Below are positions 1 through 9,234 of a stretch of DNA of 64,000 bases, in pieces. The position numbers and the translations under genes are program-made. Source of the stretch: Phycisphaeraceae bacterium (GTDB lineage Bacteria > Planctomycetota > Phycisphaerae > Phycisphaerales > Phycisphaeraceae); the NCBI GenBank assembly GCA_020851465.1, contig JADZCR010000002.1, positions 213,081 through 277,080 of the forward strand, in the 5' to 3' direction. The notes beneath the pieces are model-generated. The model had not been told where the DNA came from, searched no databases, and saw nothing but the letters and a program-made list of their open reading frames with translations. Each line of letters opens with the position of its first letter. Within the stretch, counting starts at the first letter, position 1.

Positions 1-144
1 GATGTCACGGGTCGATCCGTCGGGACGCACTTCGAGCACACGCCCATGATTAGGCCCCACCATGAAGACACGCCCATCCAAATCCACACAGGGGCCTTCC
101 GCGCCTTCGATGTCGCGTACAAGACATTCAAAATTACCTACCAT
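1..144 (-). CDS. SMP-30/gluconolactonase-like protein, N-terminal fragment
   Basis: Only the first 48 codons lie in the window; the gene runs off the left edge on the minus strand. The visible peptide has the pattern EGPCVDLDGRVFMVGPNHGR followed by a V-x-P-D-G turn, typical of the first beta-propeller blade of SMP-30/gluconolactonase/LRE proteins, which hydrolyse sugar lactones or related esters using a divalent metal. An AGGAGG sequence about 6 nt upstream supports the ATG at 144. The start overlaps the 3' end of the M50 protease gene by 11 bp, so the two are probably co-transcribed and perhaps translationally coupled. The catalytic residues are outside the window, so substrate and activity cannot be judged. 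Confidence 0.7.
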   Translation of the reverse strand, partial: MVGNFECLVRDIEGAEGPCVDLDGRVFMVGPNHGRVLEVRPDGSTRDI

Positions 145-913
145 GATTATTTCCTCCTGATGAGATTTCCGCCCAAGGCTCGATGTTGACTCGCTCACGA
201 TCCGCCTTCTCCATGGCACGCAGTGCCCGCGCGATGCGCAGCCCCTGAAACGCCTGCATGGCGACGAAGATGGCCATTACGCCGAGCCAGATATCTTCCT
301 GCTGAAGCGCAAAGAGTCCACCCAGCACCGCGCAGATAAGACCGATCCCCGCTGCGATTGCGATGCTGGTACTGCGCTTCATAAAAAACCAGAGAATGCT
401 CTGGAGAATCTGTCCGCCGTCAAGCGGATACACCGGAAGCATATTGAACACGAACAGGCCGACGTTGATCCACGCCAGCATGAAGAAAAGTTTTCGGATG
501 TCGGTGATCTGATGAAACCCATCATTCCAGACGACACCGACCGCAATCGCCAGCGCCAGCGTGACCGGGATGAGCAGAAGATTCACCAGCGGACCGGCCG
601 CGATGCTCCAGAGCAGCGCTCCGGGGCGAGCCGGCGGGCTTACGAACGCGACACCTCCGAGCGGCCAGAGGACGATCCGGTTGGCGGTACCGCCCACCGA
701 TCGGCACGCCAGCGCATGACCAAACTCATGCAGGAGGACAATCACAAACAGCCCGACATACTCCGCAGCAGCCCATGTCCAGCGGCTATACGCTAAAACC
801 GGATCCTGTTGACGGCTGAAGACCTGGTAATACGCCATGAGCAGCCAGAGCCAATGGAGATATACGTTGATGTTCAAGACGCGAAAAAGCCGGATGGTCC
901 CACTGTTTGGCAT
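134..913 (-). CDS. Site-2 protease family (M50) membrane metalloprotease
   Basis: A 259-aa polytopic membrane protein. The zinc motif HEFGH lies at residues 62-66 in a membrane segment, and the third-ligand motif appears as NMLPVYPLDGGQIL with Asp165. This is the two-part active site of M50 (S2P/RseP/Rip) intramembrane proteases. Hydrophobic segments lie near residues 15-35, 50-70, 98-128, 142-162 and 180-220. No PDZ or CBS domain is visible, so it is the short SpoIVFB/Rip3-like form. It probably cleaves a membrane-bound regulator or processes membrane proteins, but no anti-sigma factor or other candidate substrate is adjacent. It is followed by the overlapping SMP-30-like gene and is divergent from the SDR gene. 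Confidence 0.85.
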   Translation of the reverse strand: MPNSGTIRLFRVLNINVYLHWLWLLMAYYQVFSRQQDPVLAYSRWTWAAAEYVGLFVIVLLHEFGHALACRSVGGTANRIVLWPLGGVAFVSPPARPGALLWSIAAGPLVNLLLIPVTLALAIAVGVVWNDGFHQITDIRKLFFMLAWINVGLFVFNMLPVYPLDGGQILQSILWFFMKRSTSIAIAAGIGLICAVLGGLFALQQEDIWLGVMAIFVAMQAFQGLRIARALRAMEKADRERVNIEPWAEISSGGNNHGR

Positions 914-980
914 GGTGAGAGTATAGCGGCGTCACTTCAGAGGCTTTCCTCGTTACGCTTAGCGTTTTTGAGGAATCGCT

Positions 981-1691
981 ATGCCTTCTAAACCCTGTGT
1001 CATCGTTACCGGAGCCGGCAGCGGCATCGGACGCAGCACGAGTCTGCGACTCGCAGCCCTTGGTTATCACGTCGTGCTCGTCGGCCGCACACGCTCCAAG
1101 CTCGAAGCCACTGCTGCGAAAATCAAAGCTGCATCCGGCGAAGCGCTGGTCCTTCCCGCAGACCTCACCGACGCGGAACAGACGCGCCGCATCGTGGATC
1201 ATGCGTTGGGAGCCTTCGGTCGCATCGACGCTCTGGCAAACGTCGCCGGTACCGCCCCGCTCCAGCCGATCGAACGGATCACGCCTGAGATCTGGCGCAA
1301 CTGCATCGACGCGAATCTGTCCTATGTCGTCAACCTCACCGCTGCCGCATGGCCGGTGTTTCGCCGTCAAAAGTCGGGCACCATCGTCAATGTCTCATCC
1401 ATGGCGAGCATCGACCCCTTTCCCGGCTTTTCGATCTATGCTGCGGCGAAGATCGGCATCAACATGTTCACCCGCTGTACCGCGAGCGAAGGCGCAGCCA
1501 TCGGCGTCCGCGCGGTCACTATCGCGCCCGGTGCTGTGGAAACGCCCATGCTCCGCGGCTTGTTCGACGAATCAAAAATCGCGCATGACAAAACGCTCAG
1601 CCCGGAGGAAGTCGCACAGGTCATCGCCGACTGCGTAACCGGCAAAAGGGAATTCATATCCGGCGAGGTGATCGTCGTCGCATCGCCGTAG
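981..1691 (+). CDS. SDR-family NAD(P)-dependent oxidoreductase
   Basis: A 236-aa classical short-chain dehydrogenase/reductase. The cofactor motif TGAGSGIG is near residue 10, NVAG near residue 87, the catalytic Ser in VNVSSMAS near residue 137, and the YAAAK Tyr/Lys pair near residue 153. A PGAVETPM segment follows, as expected for the substrate loop. GAGG sits 7 nt before the ATG, supporting the start. Length is normal for the family. The substrate cannot be told from sequence; such proteins reduce ketones or oxidise alcohols on sugars, fatty acyl groups or quinones. The gene is divergent from the M50 protease and convergent with the unknown gene at 1717. Confidence 0.85.
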   Translation: MPSKPCVIVTGAGSGIGRSTSLRLAALGYHVVLVGRTRSKLEATAAKIKAASGEALVLPADLTDAEQTRRIVDHALGAFGRIDALANVAGTAPLQPIERITPEIWRNCIDANLSYVVNLTAAAWPVFRRQKSGTIVNVSSMASIDPFPGFSIYAAAKIGINMFTRCTASEGAAIGVRAVTIAPGAVETPMLRGLFDESKIAHDKTLSPEEVAQVIADCVTGKREFISGEVIVVASP

Positions 1692-1716
1692 CAGACGATG
1701 AAATCAACCAGCTTCC

Positions 1717-2775
1717 TTACAACCTCACACCCAGAAGCAGCCTTACCGCTTCGTTAATCGCACCCTGATCCCCTGCGAGGATGTGAGTCACGCTCGAACC
1801 GCTGCGAGTCGAGGGGGTCCGCCCGGCGACCAGTGCCGGGTCGTGATACTCCATTTCCCCGAAGCCGCCGAATATGCCGTCATCCTTATCGTTGTAAGCC
1901 TGTAACGCATCGCCGCCGAATATCTCCGTACTCGCGCGAGGCAGATCAACATAAGGCTCGCCCGGGAGCGGCGCGAATGTGCGAAAGATCAGCGTCCAGA
2001 CTGTACCCGCCTTGCGCAGGTATCCCATGCGTCCCGTCGTTTGCGTCGGCGTCAGTCCCATTTTGATCCGATGTTTGCCGTCAATCACAAAACGCACATG
2101 GTCATCCGTGCAGATCACGTGCCTATCGCCAAACGGGTCGTAATAGCTGCGCGGCGGATTGACGCGCGTCACCGTCGGACAGATCAACTGGCCAACCGGC
2201 GGGAGTTGCAGTAAATCCCACCCGCCGACGACCGCACCGGCATCACTCTCCAGCAATGTCAGCGTATTCGTAATGGAAAAACTTATCCCGCGCAATCCAC
2301 GAGGCAGACCGTCCGGCGGCTGTGAAGTACCAAAGCGTCGATCCGCGCGGAGCGCGATCTTTTTCTTCGTGCGAAAATCGGTGAGCCGGATTTCGGTCGT
2401 CAGGCGCAGGTGACCCTCGGAGTCTTCGACGATCTTCCAGTCGGCAGGATCCATCGCGCCGGGTAATCGGTAGGACTTCAGGGGTTCGATGCGTGCAGCT
2501 GCCAGGTCTTCCCACATGAAGGCCACTTCCGGCGCGAGCCAGAAGCGATCGCCGCCACAACCACCGGCAGCGTTAAAGCGAGCCTTTACCTTATTTGGAT
2601 CTTCCAAGTCGGGAGAATGCCAGAAAAGGTTGCCCTCAACTCCCTCGATCTGACACGCCAGCACTCGTGCCGCGTGAGGCGTCACGAGCAGTCGTCCCGT
2701 CTCAGTCTTCCACTGACGTGACTCGTATCCCGATGATTGAAGCGTGGAAGCAATGCGGTCAAACCAGGTGGGCAT
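1717..2775 (-). CDS. Conserved protein of unknown function, DUF6786-like
   Basis: A 352-aa soluble protein without an obvious signal peptide or membrane segment. It is rich in beta-type segments. The motif GGDRFWLAPE near residue 75 recalls the GGEDRFWLGPE signature I associate with the DUF6786 family; this is memory-based and tentative. A later segment reads YYDPFGDRHVICTDDHVRF. The fold might be a beta-sandwich related to aldose-epimerase-like or carbohydrate-binding proteins, but no catalytic motif can be named. The ATG at 2775 is the first in frame. It is 108 bp downstream of guaB on the same strand, so read-through is possible. Confidence 0.65.
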   Translation of the reverse strand: MPTWFDRIASTLQSSGYESRQWKTETGRLLVTPHAARVLACQIEGVEGNLFWHSPDLEDPNKVKARFNAAGGCGGDRFWLAPEVAFMWEDLAAARIEPLKSYRLPGAMDPADWKIVEDSEGHLRLTTEIRLTDFRTKKKIALRADRRFGTSQPPDGLPRGLRGISFSITNTLTLLESDAGAVVGGWDLLQLPPVGQLICPTVTRVNPPRSYYDPFGDRHVICTDDHVRFVIDGKHRIKMGLTPTQTTGRMGYLRKAGTVWTLIFRTFAPLPGEPYVDLPRASTEIFGGDALQAYNDKDDGIFGGFGEMEYHDPALVAGRTPSTRSGSSVTHILAGDQGAINEAVRLLLGVRL

Positions 2776-2883
2776 GGGTGGATCCGTGGAGAAGGTGATT
2801 GAAATACAGCTTGCCGTGGTCGTCGATCAAACCGGGCACCCGCACGACGTATCGCCTCAGAATTGCAAAAGACGAGCTACCTG

Positions 2884-4413
2884 CTACTCCTCCCCGCGAT
2901 ACTCGATCGTGTAGTTAGGGCTTTCTTTCGTGATCGTGATATCGTGCGGATGGCTCTCAGCGAGGCTCGCCCCACTCACGCGGCAGAACCGCGCGTCGCG
3001 CTGGAGCTGCTCAATGGTCGGCGTGCCGCAATACCCCATGCCGGCCCGTAATCCGCCGACGAGTTGGTAAACAAAATCGCTCAGCGGTCCGCGATACGGT
3101 ACACGGCCCTCGACACCTTCAGGCACAAATTTTTTCGTTGTCTTGACACCGGCCTGACCGTAGCGGTCCGCCGAGCCGGCCATCATCGCACCTTCACTGC
3201 CCATGCCGCGATAGGTCTTGTAACGTCGGCCCGCATGGATCACAAGCTCGCCGGGACTCTCATCGAGACCGGCAAACAGCGAGCCGAGCATCACGCAGCT
3301 CGCACCGGCGGCGATGGCTTTCGTGATGTCACCGCTGTGACGGATGCCGCCGTCGGAGATCACCGGCGTGTTCGTCGCAGCCGCACCGCGGCAGGCGTTC
3401 ATCACCGCGGTAATCTGAGGCACGCCCACACCGCTGACGATTCGCGTCGTGCAAATCGAGCCGGGACCGATACCGACCTTCACCGTGTCCGCACCGGCGG
3501 AAATCAGATCGCGGGCTCCCTGCTCGGTCGCCACGTTTCCGGCGATTACGTCGATCTTGTGCTTACTCTTGATCGCACGGACGGTCTCAATGACGTTTTT
3601 ACTGTGGCCGTGCGCGGTGTCCACAACGATTACATCCACCTCAGCTTTGATCAACCCTTCGACCCGATCGAGTTGCTGCACGCCGACCGCCGCACCGACA
3701 CGGAGCCGACCGCGGTCGTCGCGGCAGGCGAGCGGGAATTGCGCCAGTTTGTCGATGTCGCGCATCGTAATCAGGCCGGTCAGCCGTCCCCCCTTATCGA
3801 GCAGGAGGAGTTTCTCAACCTTCGCTTGATTGAGAATGCTCTCCGCCTTTTCGAGCGTCGTATCAGGCGGCGCGGAGATGAGACGATCTTTCGTCATCAC
3901 TTCCCGGATGGGCATGTCTTCGGTGCCGAGGAATTTCATATCCCGCCGGGTGAGGATGCCGACAACTCGTCCATCGCGGCTGCCGTTTTCCGTGATCGGA
4001 ATTCCGGAAACATTCTGCTCACGCATCAATCGGCGGGCCTCGCTCACCGGCGCGTCCTGGGGAAGCGTGACCGGATCGGTGATGATGCCGTTGGCGGATC
4101 GCTTGACCTTGAGCACTTCGCGGACCTGCGCTTCGATAGGAAGGTTTTTATGGATGACGCCCAATCCGCCCTCTTGCGCTAGCGCGATCGCCAGCGATGA
4201 CTCGGTGACGGTGTCCATCGGGGCAGAGAGCAGAGGGATGTTGAGTCTGATGTTGTGGGTCAGGCGGGTCGAAGTATCGGTCTGGTTGGGCAGAAAATCG
4301 CTGCGGGCGGGCAGGAGGAGCACATCATCGAAAGTGATGCCGTCAGCAATGATCTTATTCGTGCTGGATGATCCAGCGGAGGAGCGGATAGGGTTGTCTT
4401 CCATGTAACACAA
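2884..4413 (-). CDS. guaB: Inosine-5'-monophosphate dehydrogenase
   Basis: A 509-aa IMPDH, which oxidises IMP to XMP with NAD+, the committed step of guanine nucleotide synthesis. The N-terminal barrel segment contains [13 protein letters not shown] (about residues 27-39). Two CBS domains occupy about residues 108-228. The catalytic loop is [11 protein letters not shown] with the nucleophile Cys321, followed by [10 protein letters not shown] for IMP phosphate binding and the flap [16 protein letters not shown]. Length fits the full bacterial enzyme with a Bateman module. The first Met is at 4413 and a second, MEDNPIR, three codons later is an equally plausible start. A long open frame on the opposite strand is a coding shadow. 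Confidence 0.97.
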   Translation of the reverse strand: MCYMEDNPIRSSAGSSSTNKIIADGITFDDVLLLPARSDFLPNQTDTSTRLTHNIRLNIPLLSAPMDTVTESSLAIALAQEGGLGVIHKNLPIEAQVREVLKVKRSANGIITDPVTLPQDAPVSEARRLMREQNVSGIPITENGSRDGRVVGILTRRDMKFLGTEDMPIREVMTKDRLISAPPDTTLEKAESILNQAKVEKLLLLDKGGRLTGLITMRDIDKLAQFPLACRDDRGRLRVGAAVGVQQLDRVEGLIKAEVDVIVVDTAHGHSKNVIETVRAIKSKHKIDVIAGNVATEQGARDLISAGADTVKVGIGPGSICTTRIVSGVGVPQITAVMNACRGAAATNTPVISDGGIRHSGDITKAIAAGASCVMLGSLFAGLDESPGELVIHAGRRYKTYRGMGSEGAMMAGSADRYGQAGVKTTKKFVPEGVEGRVPYRGPLSDFVYQLVGGLRAGMGYCGTPTIEQLQRDARFCRVSGASLAESHPHDITITKESPNYTIEYRGEE

Positions 4414-4597
4414 CTAAATGAAGCGTCGCTCCGCGTCAAGTGAACGCCCCGTTCAGAGAGGACGTAAGAATCGCTAACATAGGCTGTTTCTTACCTCTTG
4501 CGCCTGTCGGGAAAGGCAGTTGGGAGGTTATTGGTTTCTCTGTATTTTCCGTGGCTGACGCGGGGATGCGTCGCTGACGGACATGTGAAAGCACGAC

Positions 4598-6046
4598 TTG
4601 GACGAAAGCCAGCAAAATTTTGAGCGGACCCGTCGGGAGCACTGGGATCGCGTCGCCGCCGGCCGACGGGGGCTGAAGGTCAATGGCTACTATCACCGCC
4701 GTTTGAACAAAATCTACCGTCACCTCATCGCGCCGGGTCAGCGTGTGCTCGAAGTCGGTTGCGGTAAGGGTGACCTCCTGGCAGCAGTCAAGCCGTCATA
4801 CGGCATGGGGATCGATTTTTCCGAACGAATGATCCAACAGGCCGCAGCCGCACATCCTCAGTTGCGGTTCCTCATCGCCGATGCCCACTGCTTCGCGCTC
4901 AACGAGACATTCGACGCCATCATTTTGTCGGACATCGTCAACGATCTCTGGGATGTGCAGACCGTGCTGGAACGACTCCGGCCAATGACCCACGACCGCA
5001 CCCGGATCATTCTCAATTTCTTCAGTCGCCTCTGGGAACTGCCTCTCCGCGCCGCCCGCCGGCTGCGTCTGGCGAATCCGGCGTGTGAACAGAACTGGCT
5101 GACGACCGACGACCTGCGCGGCCTGCTCACGCTCGCCGGCTTTGAAACTTTCCGCTCCTGGAGCGAGATCATATGGCCAGTCACTACGCCCGGTCTCGAC
5201 GCACTGGCGAACCGCTACATCGCCCGGCTCTGGCCGTTTCATCTGTCCGCGCTGACTAACTTCATCGTCGCCCGGCCGGCGGACTGCGCCGCATCCACCC
5301 GGCAAACCGCAGCACCATCAGGCGACGCACCCAGCGTCTCCATCATCGTGCCGGCACGCAACGAAGCGGGAAACATCGCTGCGATCATGGCACGCACACC
5401 GGAGATCGGACGCGGTACAGAGTTGATCTTCGTCGAAGGGCATTCGAGCGACGACACCTACCGCACGATCGAGCGCGTGATGGCTGAAAATCCGCAGCGG
5501 CGATGCCGACTGTTTCGTCAGACAGGCAAGGGTAAAGGCGACGCAGTGCGTCTGGGATTTGAGCAGGCGACGGGCGAGGTTCTGATGATTCTGGACGCGG
5601 ATCTGACCGTACCGCCGGAGGATCTGCCGCGGTTTTACGAGGCCGTCGCAACGGGTAAGGCCGACTTCGCCAACGGCGTGCGGCTGGTGTACCCGATGGA
5701 AAAGCAGGCGATGCGTTTTCTCAACCTGCTGGGTAACAAATTTTTCAGCCTCGCGTTTTCATGGCTGCTCGGCCAGCCGATCAAGGACACACTCTGCGGC
5801 ACCAAAGTGCTCCGCCGCACCGACTACCAGAAAATCGCGGCAAACCGAGCCTATTTCGGTGATTTCGACCCCTTCGGTGATTTTGACCTGATCTTCGGCG
5901 CTGCGAAGCTGAACCTGAAAATCGTGGACGTGCCGATCCGCTATCGAATGCGGACTTATGGCACAACCAATATCCAGCGCTTCCGACACGGCGTGCTGCT
6001 GCTGCGCATGACTGCGTTCGCGGCACGGCGGATCAAGTTCATCTGA
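4598..6046 (+). CDS. Fusion of SAM methyltransferase and DPM1-like GT2 glycosyltransferase
   Basis: A 482-aa two-domain protein. Residues 1 to about 215 are a class I methyltransferase with VLEVGCGKGDLL (motif I) and ILSDIVNDLWD. Residues about 230-482 are a family 2 glycosyltransferase opening SIIVPARNEAGNIAAI, with a DAD metal motif (MILDADLTVPPEDLP) and LCGTKVLRR, as in dolichol/polyprenyl-phosphate mannose synthases without a C-terminal membrane domain. An in-frame ATG just upstream is followed at once by TGA, so TTG at 4598 is the first usable start and no good Shine-Dalgarno sequence is seen. The neighbouring gene on the opposite strand encodes a GT-C/TPR protein that would need a lipid-linked sugar donor. 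Methyltransferase target unknown. Confidence 0.82.
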   Translation: MDESQQNFERTRREHWDRVAAGRRGLKVNGYYHRRLNKIYRHLIAPGQRVLEVGCGKGDLLAAVKPSYGMGIDFSERMIQQAAAAHPQLRFLIADAHCFALNETFDAIILSDIVNDLWDVQTVLERLRPMTHDRTRIILNFFSRLWELPLRAARRLRLANPACEQNWLTTDDLRGLLTLAGFETFRSWSEIIWPVTTPGLDALANRYIARLWPFHLSALTNFIVARPADCAASTRQTAAPSGDAPSVSIIVPARNEAGNIAAIMARTPEIGRGTELIFVEGHSSDDTYRTIERVMAENPQRRCRLFRQTGKGKGDAVRLGFEQATGEVLMILDADLTVPPEDLPRFYEAVATGKADFANGVRLVYPMEKQAMRFLNLLGNKFFSLAFSWLLGQPIKDTLCGTKVLRRTDYQKIAANRAYFGDFDPFGDFDLIFGAAKLNLKIVDVPIRYRMRTYGTTNIQRFRHGVLLLRMTAFAARRIKFI

Positions 6047-6066
6047 GGTTCAAACCGACGCAGACA

Positions 6067-8325
6067 TCAAGGCGCGGACTTCTCCGCCGGATGGCTTGTC
6101 GGTTGGGTCGCAGCGGCGCGGCGGTCGCGCAGCTTGCGCGCCAGCTCCAGTTTCTGAGCCGTCACTTGCAGCGTGTGGTCAAGCTCCAGTGCCTTCTCAA
6201 AATGGATGATGGCTTCGTCGAACTGATTGAGCACCGCCAAAGCTCCCCCGTATTTGTCATGCACTATTGCGTTGTCGGGTTCCTCATTCAGCGCGCTTCG
6301 ATACGCATCGGCGGCGGCGGCAGTGCGGCCCAATTGCAGGTACGCATCGCCCAGCAGGACGTACCCAGCGAAGAGATGCGGCTTGTAATGGACCGCCTGA
6401 CGAAAATGTCCGACGGCGTTACCCAAATCTCCCTCGATCGCCAGCAACGAGCCAAGCCCCAGATGCGCATCGGCAAAGGACGGGTTGATCTCCAGCGTCC
6501 GCTTGAAGTGTTCACGAGCCTCGGCGAGCTTGCCCTCGACCGCCAGGGCCGTCCCCAGATTGTTGTGCGCACCGGCCATGTCCGGCATGATCGCCAGTGC
6601 CTGCTGATAGTAGCTGATCGCTTCTTCGATCTGCACATTGGGCTGCGTCGCGGCAGGTGAGGCGGCGAACTTCGGCGTCGCCCCGCCAAGCGTCTGGGCA
6701 AAAAGGGCTGCTCCCAGGCTGTTGAGCACCTTCGCGGATTTAGGGTTAATCCGCAATGCGTCCCGGTAATGCGCGATGGCCTGGGAATACTGCTTCCGGT
6801 TGACCGCCACCTCACCCAGCAGCCAATGCGTTTCGTAGTCGTTTGGCTTAAGCTCGAACGCGGCTTGCGCGGTTATGCTGGCCTTGTTCAGGTCGCCCAG
6901 CTCAATCCATGTCGTAGTCAGCGAGCGGAAGATGCGCCAGTCGCGCGGAGCCATCTCCAGTGCTTTGTGAAGGTATTGCAGCGCATCGTCATAGCGTTGC
7001 AGACCGCCATAAGTCGCGGCGAGATTCTGCAAGGCTGTGCCGCTGGTCGGTGACTTGCGAACCGCGTCTTCCCATAATGCCAGATCGGTGTCATACACCC
7101 GCGCCCGCCGTTCCGACGCCACGGCCAGCACTGCGATGAGCAGGACCAGAAACACCGACACTCCGACCAGCAGCGACCTGCCGCATGAGGCGGCCTTGGC
7201 GCAGCTCGCCTGCTTGCGTTCCAGGATGCGGTATCCCCCCGCCACGACCAGCGCGGCAATTCCCGCCAGCGGGATGTACATCCGTCGCTCGGCGGCGATC
7301 TCCGACATGATCGGCAGCACGCTCGATGTCGGCGCGAGGATGAAGAAAAACACCGCGCCGACAAATCCCGCGGGGGACTTTTTCCAGATCAAAACCACGG
7401 TGAGGGCAAAGAGTGCCGACATCGCAGCCAAGTATGGCCAGACACCCGCCAGCGACCGGGCGATGTGATTCGGATAGATGATCGTCAGCGGCTCCGGCCA
7501 GAAGGAGAGCCGCAGATACCACAGCAGGATGCGGCTTTCGGTAGCCAGATACTGCCACCATGTGATGCCGTGAGAAAAACCCGTACTCGATTGACGGTGG
7601 CCCGAAAGGACGACCAGGACGAGCAAGACCCAACTGGCGAAGATGCCGCCATAGAGGAGCTTTGATCGCCGCAGCGCTGCGACGAAGCCTCCGCTGACAA
7701 ACGTCCGGTCATAGAGCCAGATCAACAGCGGCGCGGCGACCATGATTTCCTTGCTGGCCATGCCCAGACAGCAGGCCGCGATGGCGGTCCATGTCCAGCC
7801 GACACTGCCCGCGTCTTCCCACGCACGGATGGCTGCGTAGAGCGTCAGAAACAGGAAAAAGGCCGCCATCAGCTCGGTGCGCTGAGTGATGTAGATCACC
7901 GCTTCGGAGTTGAGCGGGTGCGCCAGCCAGAGGAGCGACACCCCGCCGGCGATGAGCAGGTCGCGTCCGTCGTGTCCCGACTCCAGAAACCGCAGCGTCC
8001 GCCGGACGATTCCAAATAGAATCCAACCGCAAGCCAGATGCAGTAGAAAATTAACAGCGTGGTATGGCCAAACCCACAGCCCGTGAATCGCGTATTGAAT
8101 GGCGAAAGTGGCATTGACCAGCGGTCGGCCGGTCATGGACGAGTCATTCGGCGGGCGCAGGCACACCGCGGGATTGAGGGAGCGGATCGTGGGGTTTTCC
8201 AGGAGTGAATCAAAATCGTCAAAGAACGGCGGCGCATCGAGCGACGGCAGGTAAACAACGCCGACCAGCAACGCGCTGAGTACCACCATCGCCGTAACGC
8301 ATATGGATTGCTGCACTCGAGTCAA
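6067..8325 (-). CDS. TMTC-like GT-C membrane protein with C-terminal TPR repeats
   Basis: A 752-aa protein with about ten hydrophobic segments over residues 1-410, then about eight TPR units to residue 735. The first extracytoplasmic loop carries FFDDFDSLLENPTIRSLNP. The acidic pair before an NP turn is the pattern expected for the catalytic loop of GT-C O-mannosyltransferases of the PMT/TMTC type. The segment HPLNSEAVIYITQRTELMAA is typical of bacterial TMTC-like proteins. It probably transfers a sugar from a lipid carrier to proteins outside the cytoplasm, with the TPRs binding acceptor proteins. It converges with the methyltransferase-GT2 fusion and is divergent from the methyltransferase at 8411. 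Sugar and acceptor are unknown. Confidence 0.75.
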   Translation of the reverse strand: MTRVQQSICVTAMVVLSALLVGVVYLPSLDAPPFFDDFDSLLENPTIRSLNPAVCLRPPNDSSMTGRPLVNATFAIQYAIHGLWVWPYHAVNFLLHLACGWILFGIVRRTLRFLESGHDGRDLLIAGGVSLLWLAHPLNSEAVIYITQRTELMAAFFLFLTLYAAIRAWEDAGSVGWTWTAIAACCLGMASKEIMVAAPLLIWLYDRTFVSGGFVAALRRSKLLYGGIFASWVLLVLVVLSGHRQSSTGFSHGITWWQYLATESRILLWYLRLSFWPEPLTIIYPNHIARSLAGVWPYLAAMSALFALTVVLIWKKSPAGFVGAVFFFILAPTSSVLPIMSEIAAERRMYIPLAGIAALVVAGGYRILERKQASCAKAASCGRSLLVGVSVFLVLLIAVLAVASERRARVYDTDLALWEDAVRKSPTSGTALQNLAATYGGLQRYDDALQYLHKALEMAPRDWRIFRSLTTTWIELGDLNKASITAQAAFELKPNDYETHWLLGEVAVNRKQYSQAIAHYRDALRINPKSAKVLNSLGAALFAQTLGGATPKFAASPAATQPNVQIEEAISYYQQALAIMPDMAGAHNNLGTALAVEGKLAEAREHFKRTLEINPSFADAHLGLGSLLAIEGDLGNAVGHFRQAVHYKPHLFAGYVLLGDAYLQLGRTAAAADAYRSALNEEPDNAIVHDKYGGALAVLNQFDEAIIHFEKALELDHTLQVTAQKLELARKLRDRRAAATQPTSHPAEKSAP

Positions 8326-8410
8326 CGCATGAATCTCCGCTGCTTCGCCTGCTCAGTTTTTGATTCACGATCAGCTATTACGTAAGCTTACCGAAATAGT
8401 CAGGACGAGC

Positions 8411-9199
8411 ATGTCCAGCACCACCAATCCGCCAAATCTATCAGCACCAGGGCCGTCGAACAGCGGCTCAGCTCGCGGCGAGCATGAGATCGCCCACGGA
8501 AAATTTCTTGTTGAGCACGGAGCTGAGCTGACCTGGGGCTGGGGCACGCCTGCGGGTAAAGTCCGCGCCCAACGGCGGGCCGCGATCATCACCCGCAATG
8601 CCGGCCTTTCGCCGGGCAAGCTCGTGCTGGAAATCGGTTGCGGCACGGGTCTGTTCACCGAGGCCTTCGCCCAAAGCGGCGCGACCATCGTCGCTGTCGA
8701 TATTTCCGACGACCTGCTCCGGCTGGCGCAGCAGAGGGGCCTGCCGGCTGACCGCGTCCGTTTCGTCTGCAAGTCTTTCGAGGACTGCGCTCTCGACGGC
8801 CCGTTCGACGCGATCGTCGGCTCGTCCGTGCTGCACCATCTGGAGGTCGAGCGTTCGCTGAGCAAGTGCCTGTCGCTGCTCAAGCCGGGCGGGACATTCA
8901 GCTTCGCCGAGCCGAACATGCTCAATCCGCAGATTTTCCTGCAAAAAAACGTAGGGTGGATCAAGAAACTCGTCGGCGACTCGCCGGATGAAACCGCATT
9001 CGTCGCCGGGCGGCTGGTGAAACTGCTGACCCGCATCGGTTTCACGGAGGCACGCGCCGAGGCTTTTGACTGGCTGCACCCGGCCACGCCCCGGCCTCTG
9101 ATCCCGCTGGTCAGCGCGATCGGTCGCGGCCTTGAGGCCACCCCCCTGCTGCGGCGATTTGCCGGTTCGTTGGCGATTTTTGCCCGGCGGCCGGCCTGA
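8411..9199 (+). CDS. Class I SAM-dependent methyltransferase
   Basis: A 262-aa methyltransferase with motif I VLEIGCGTGLFTEAFAQSG, the acidic residue of motif II in VAVDISDDLL, and SSVLHHLEVE plus LKPGGTFSFAEPN as motifs IV and V. This is the Methyltransf_11/25 layout. I chose ATG 8411, which has AGGA 6 nt before it; an upstream TTG at 8360 would add 17 residues without a ribosome-binding site. The C-terminal 80 residues include a hydrophobic patch and may bind a lipid or polyketide-like acceptor. It lies 35 bp upstream of the second GT-C/TPR gene, suggesting co-transcription and a role in the same surface-glycan process. Substrate unknown. Confidence 0.82.
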   Translation: MSSTTNPPNLSAPGPSNSGSARGEHEIAHGKFLVEHGAELTWGWGTPAGKVRAQRRAAIITRNAGLSPGKLVLEIGCGTGLFTEAFAQSGATIVAVDISDDLLRLAQQRGLPADRVRFVCKSFEDCALDGPFDAIVGSSVLHHLEVERSLSKCLSLLKPGGTFSFAEPNMLNPQIFLQKNVGWIKKLVGDSPDETAFVAGRLVKLLTRIGFTEARAEAFDWLHPATPRPLIPLVSAIGRGLEATPLLRRFAGSLAIFARRPA

Positions 9200-9234
9200 G
9201 CACGAGTTCTGGACCAAGGCTCTGAGTACTTTCT

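Noticed and set aside
3064..4182. Long plus-strand open frame of 372 codons
   Set aside because: It lies wholly opposite guaB and its protein is a low-complexity His/Arg/Asp-rich sequence, as expected for an antisense shadow of a GC-rich gene.
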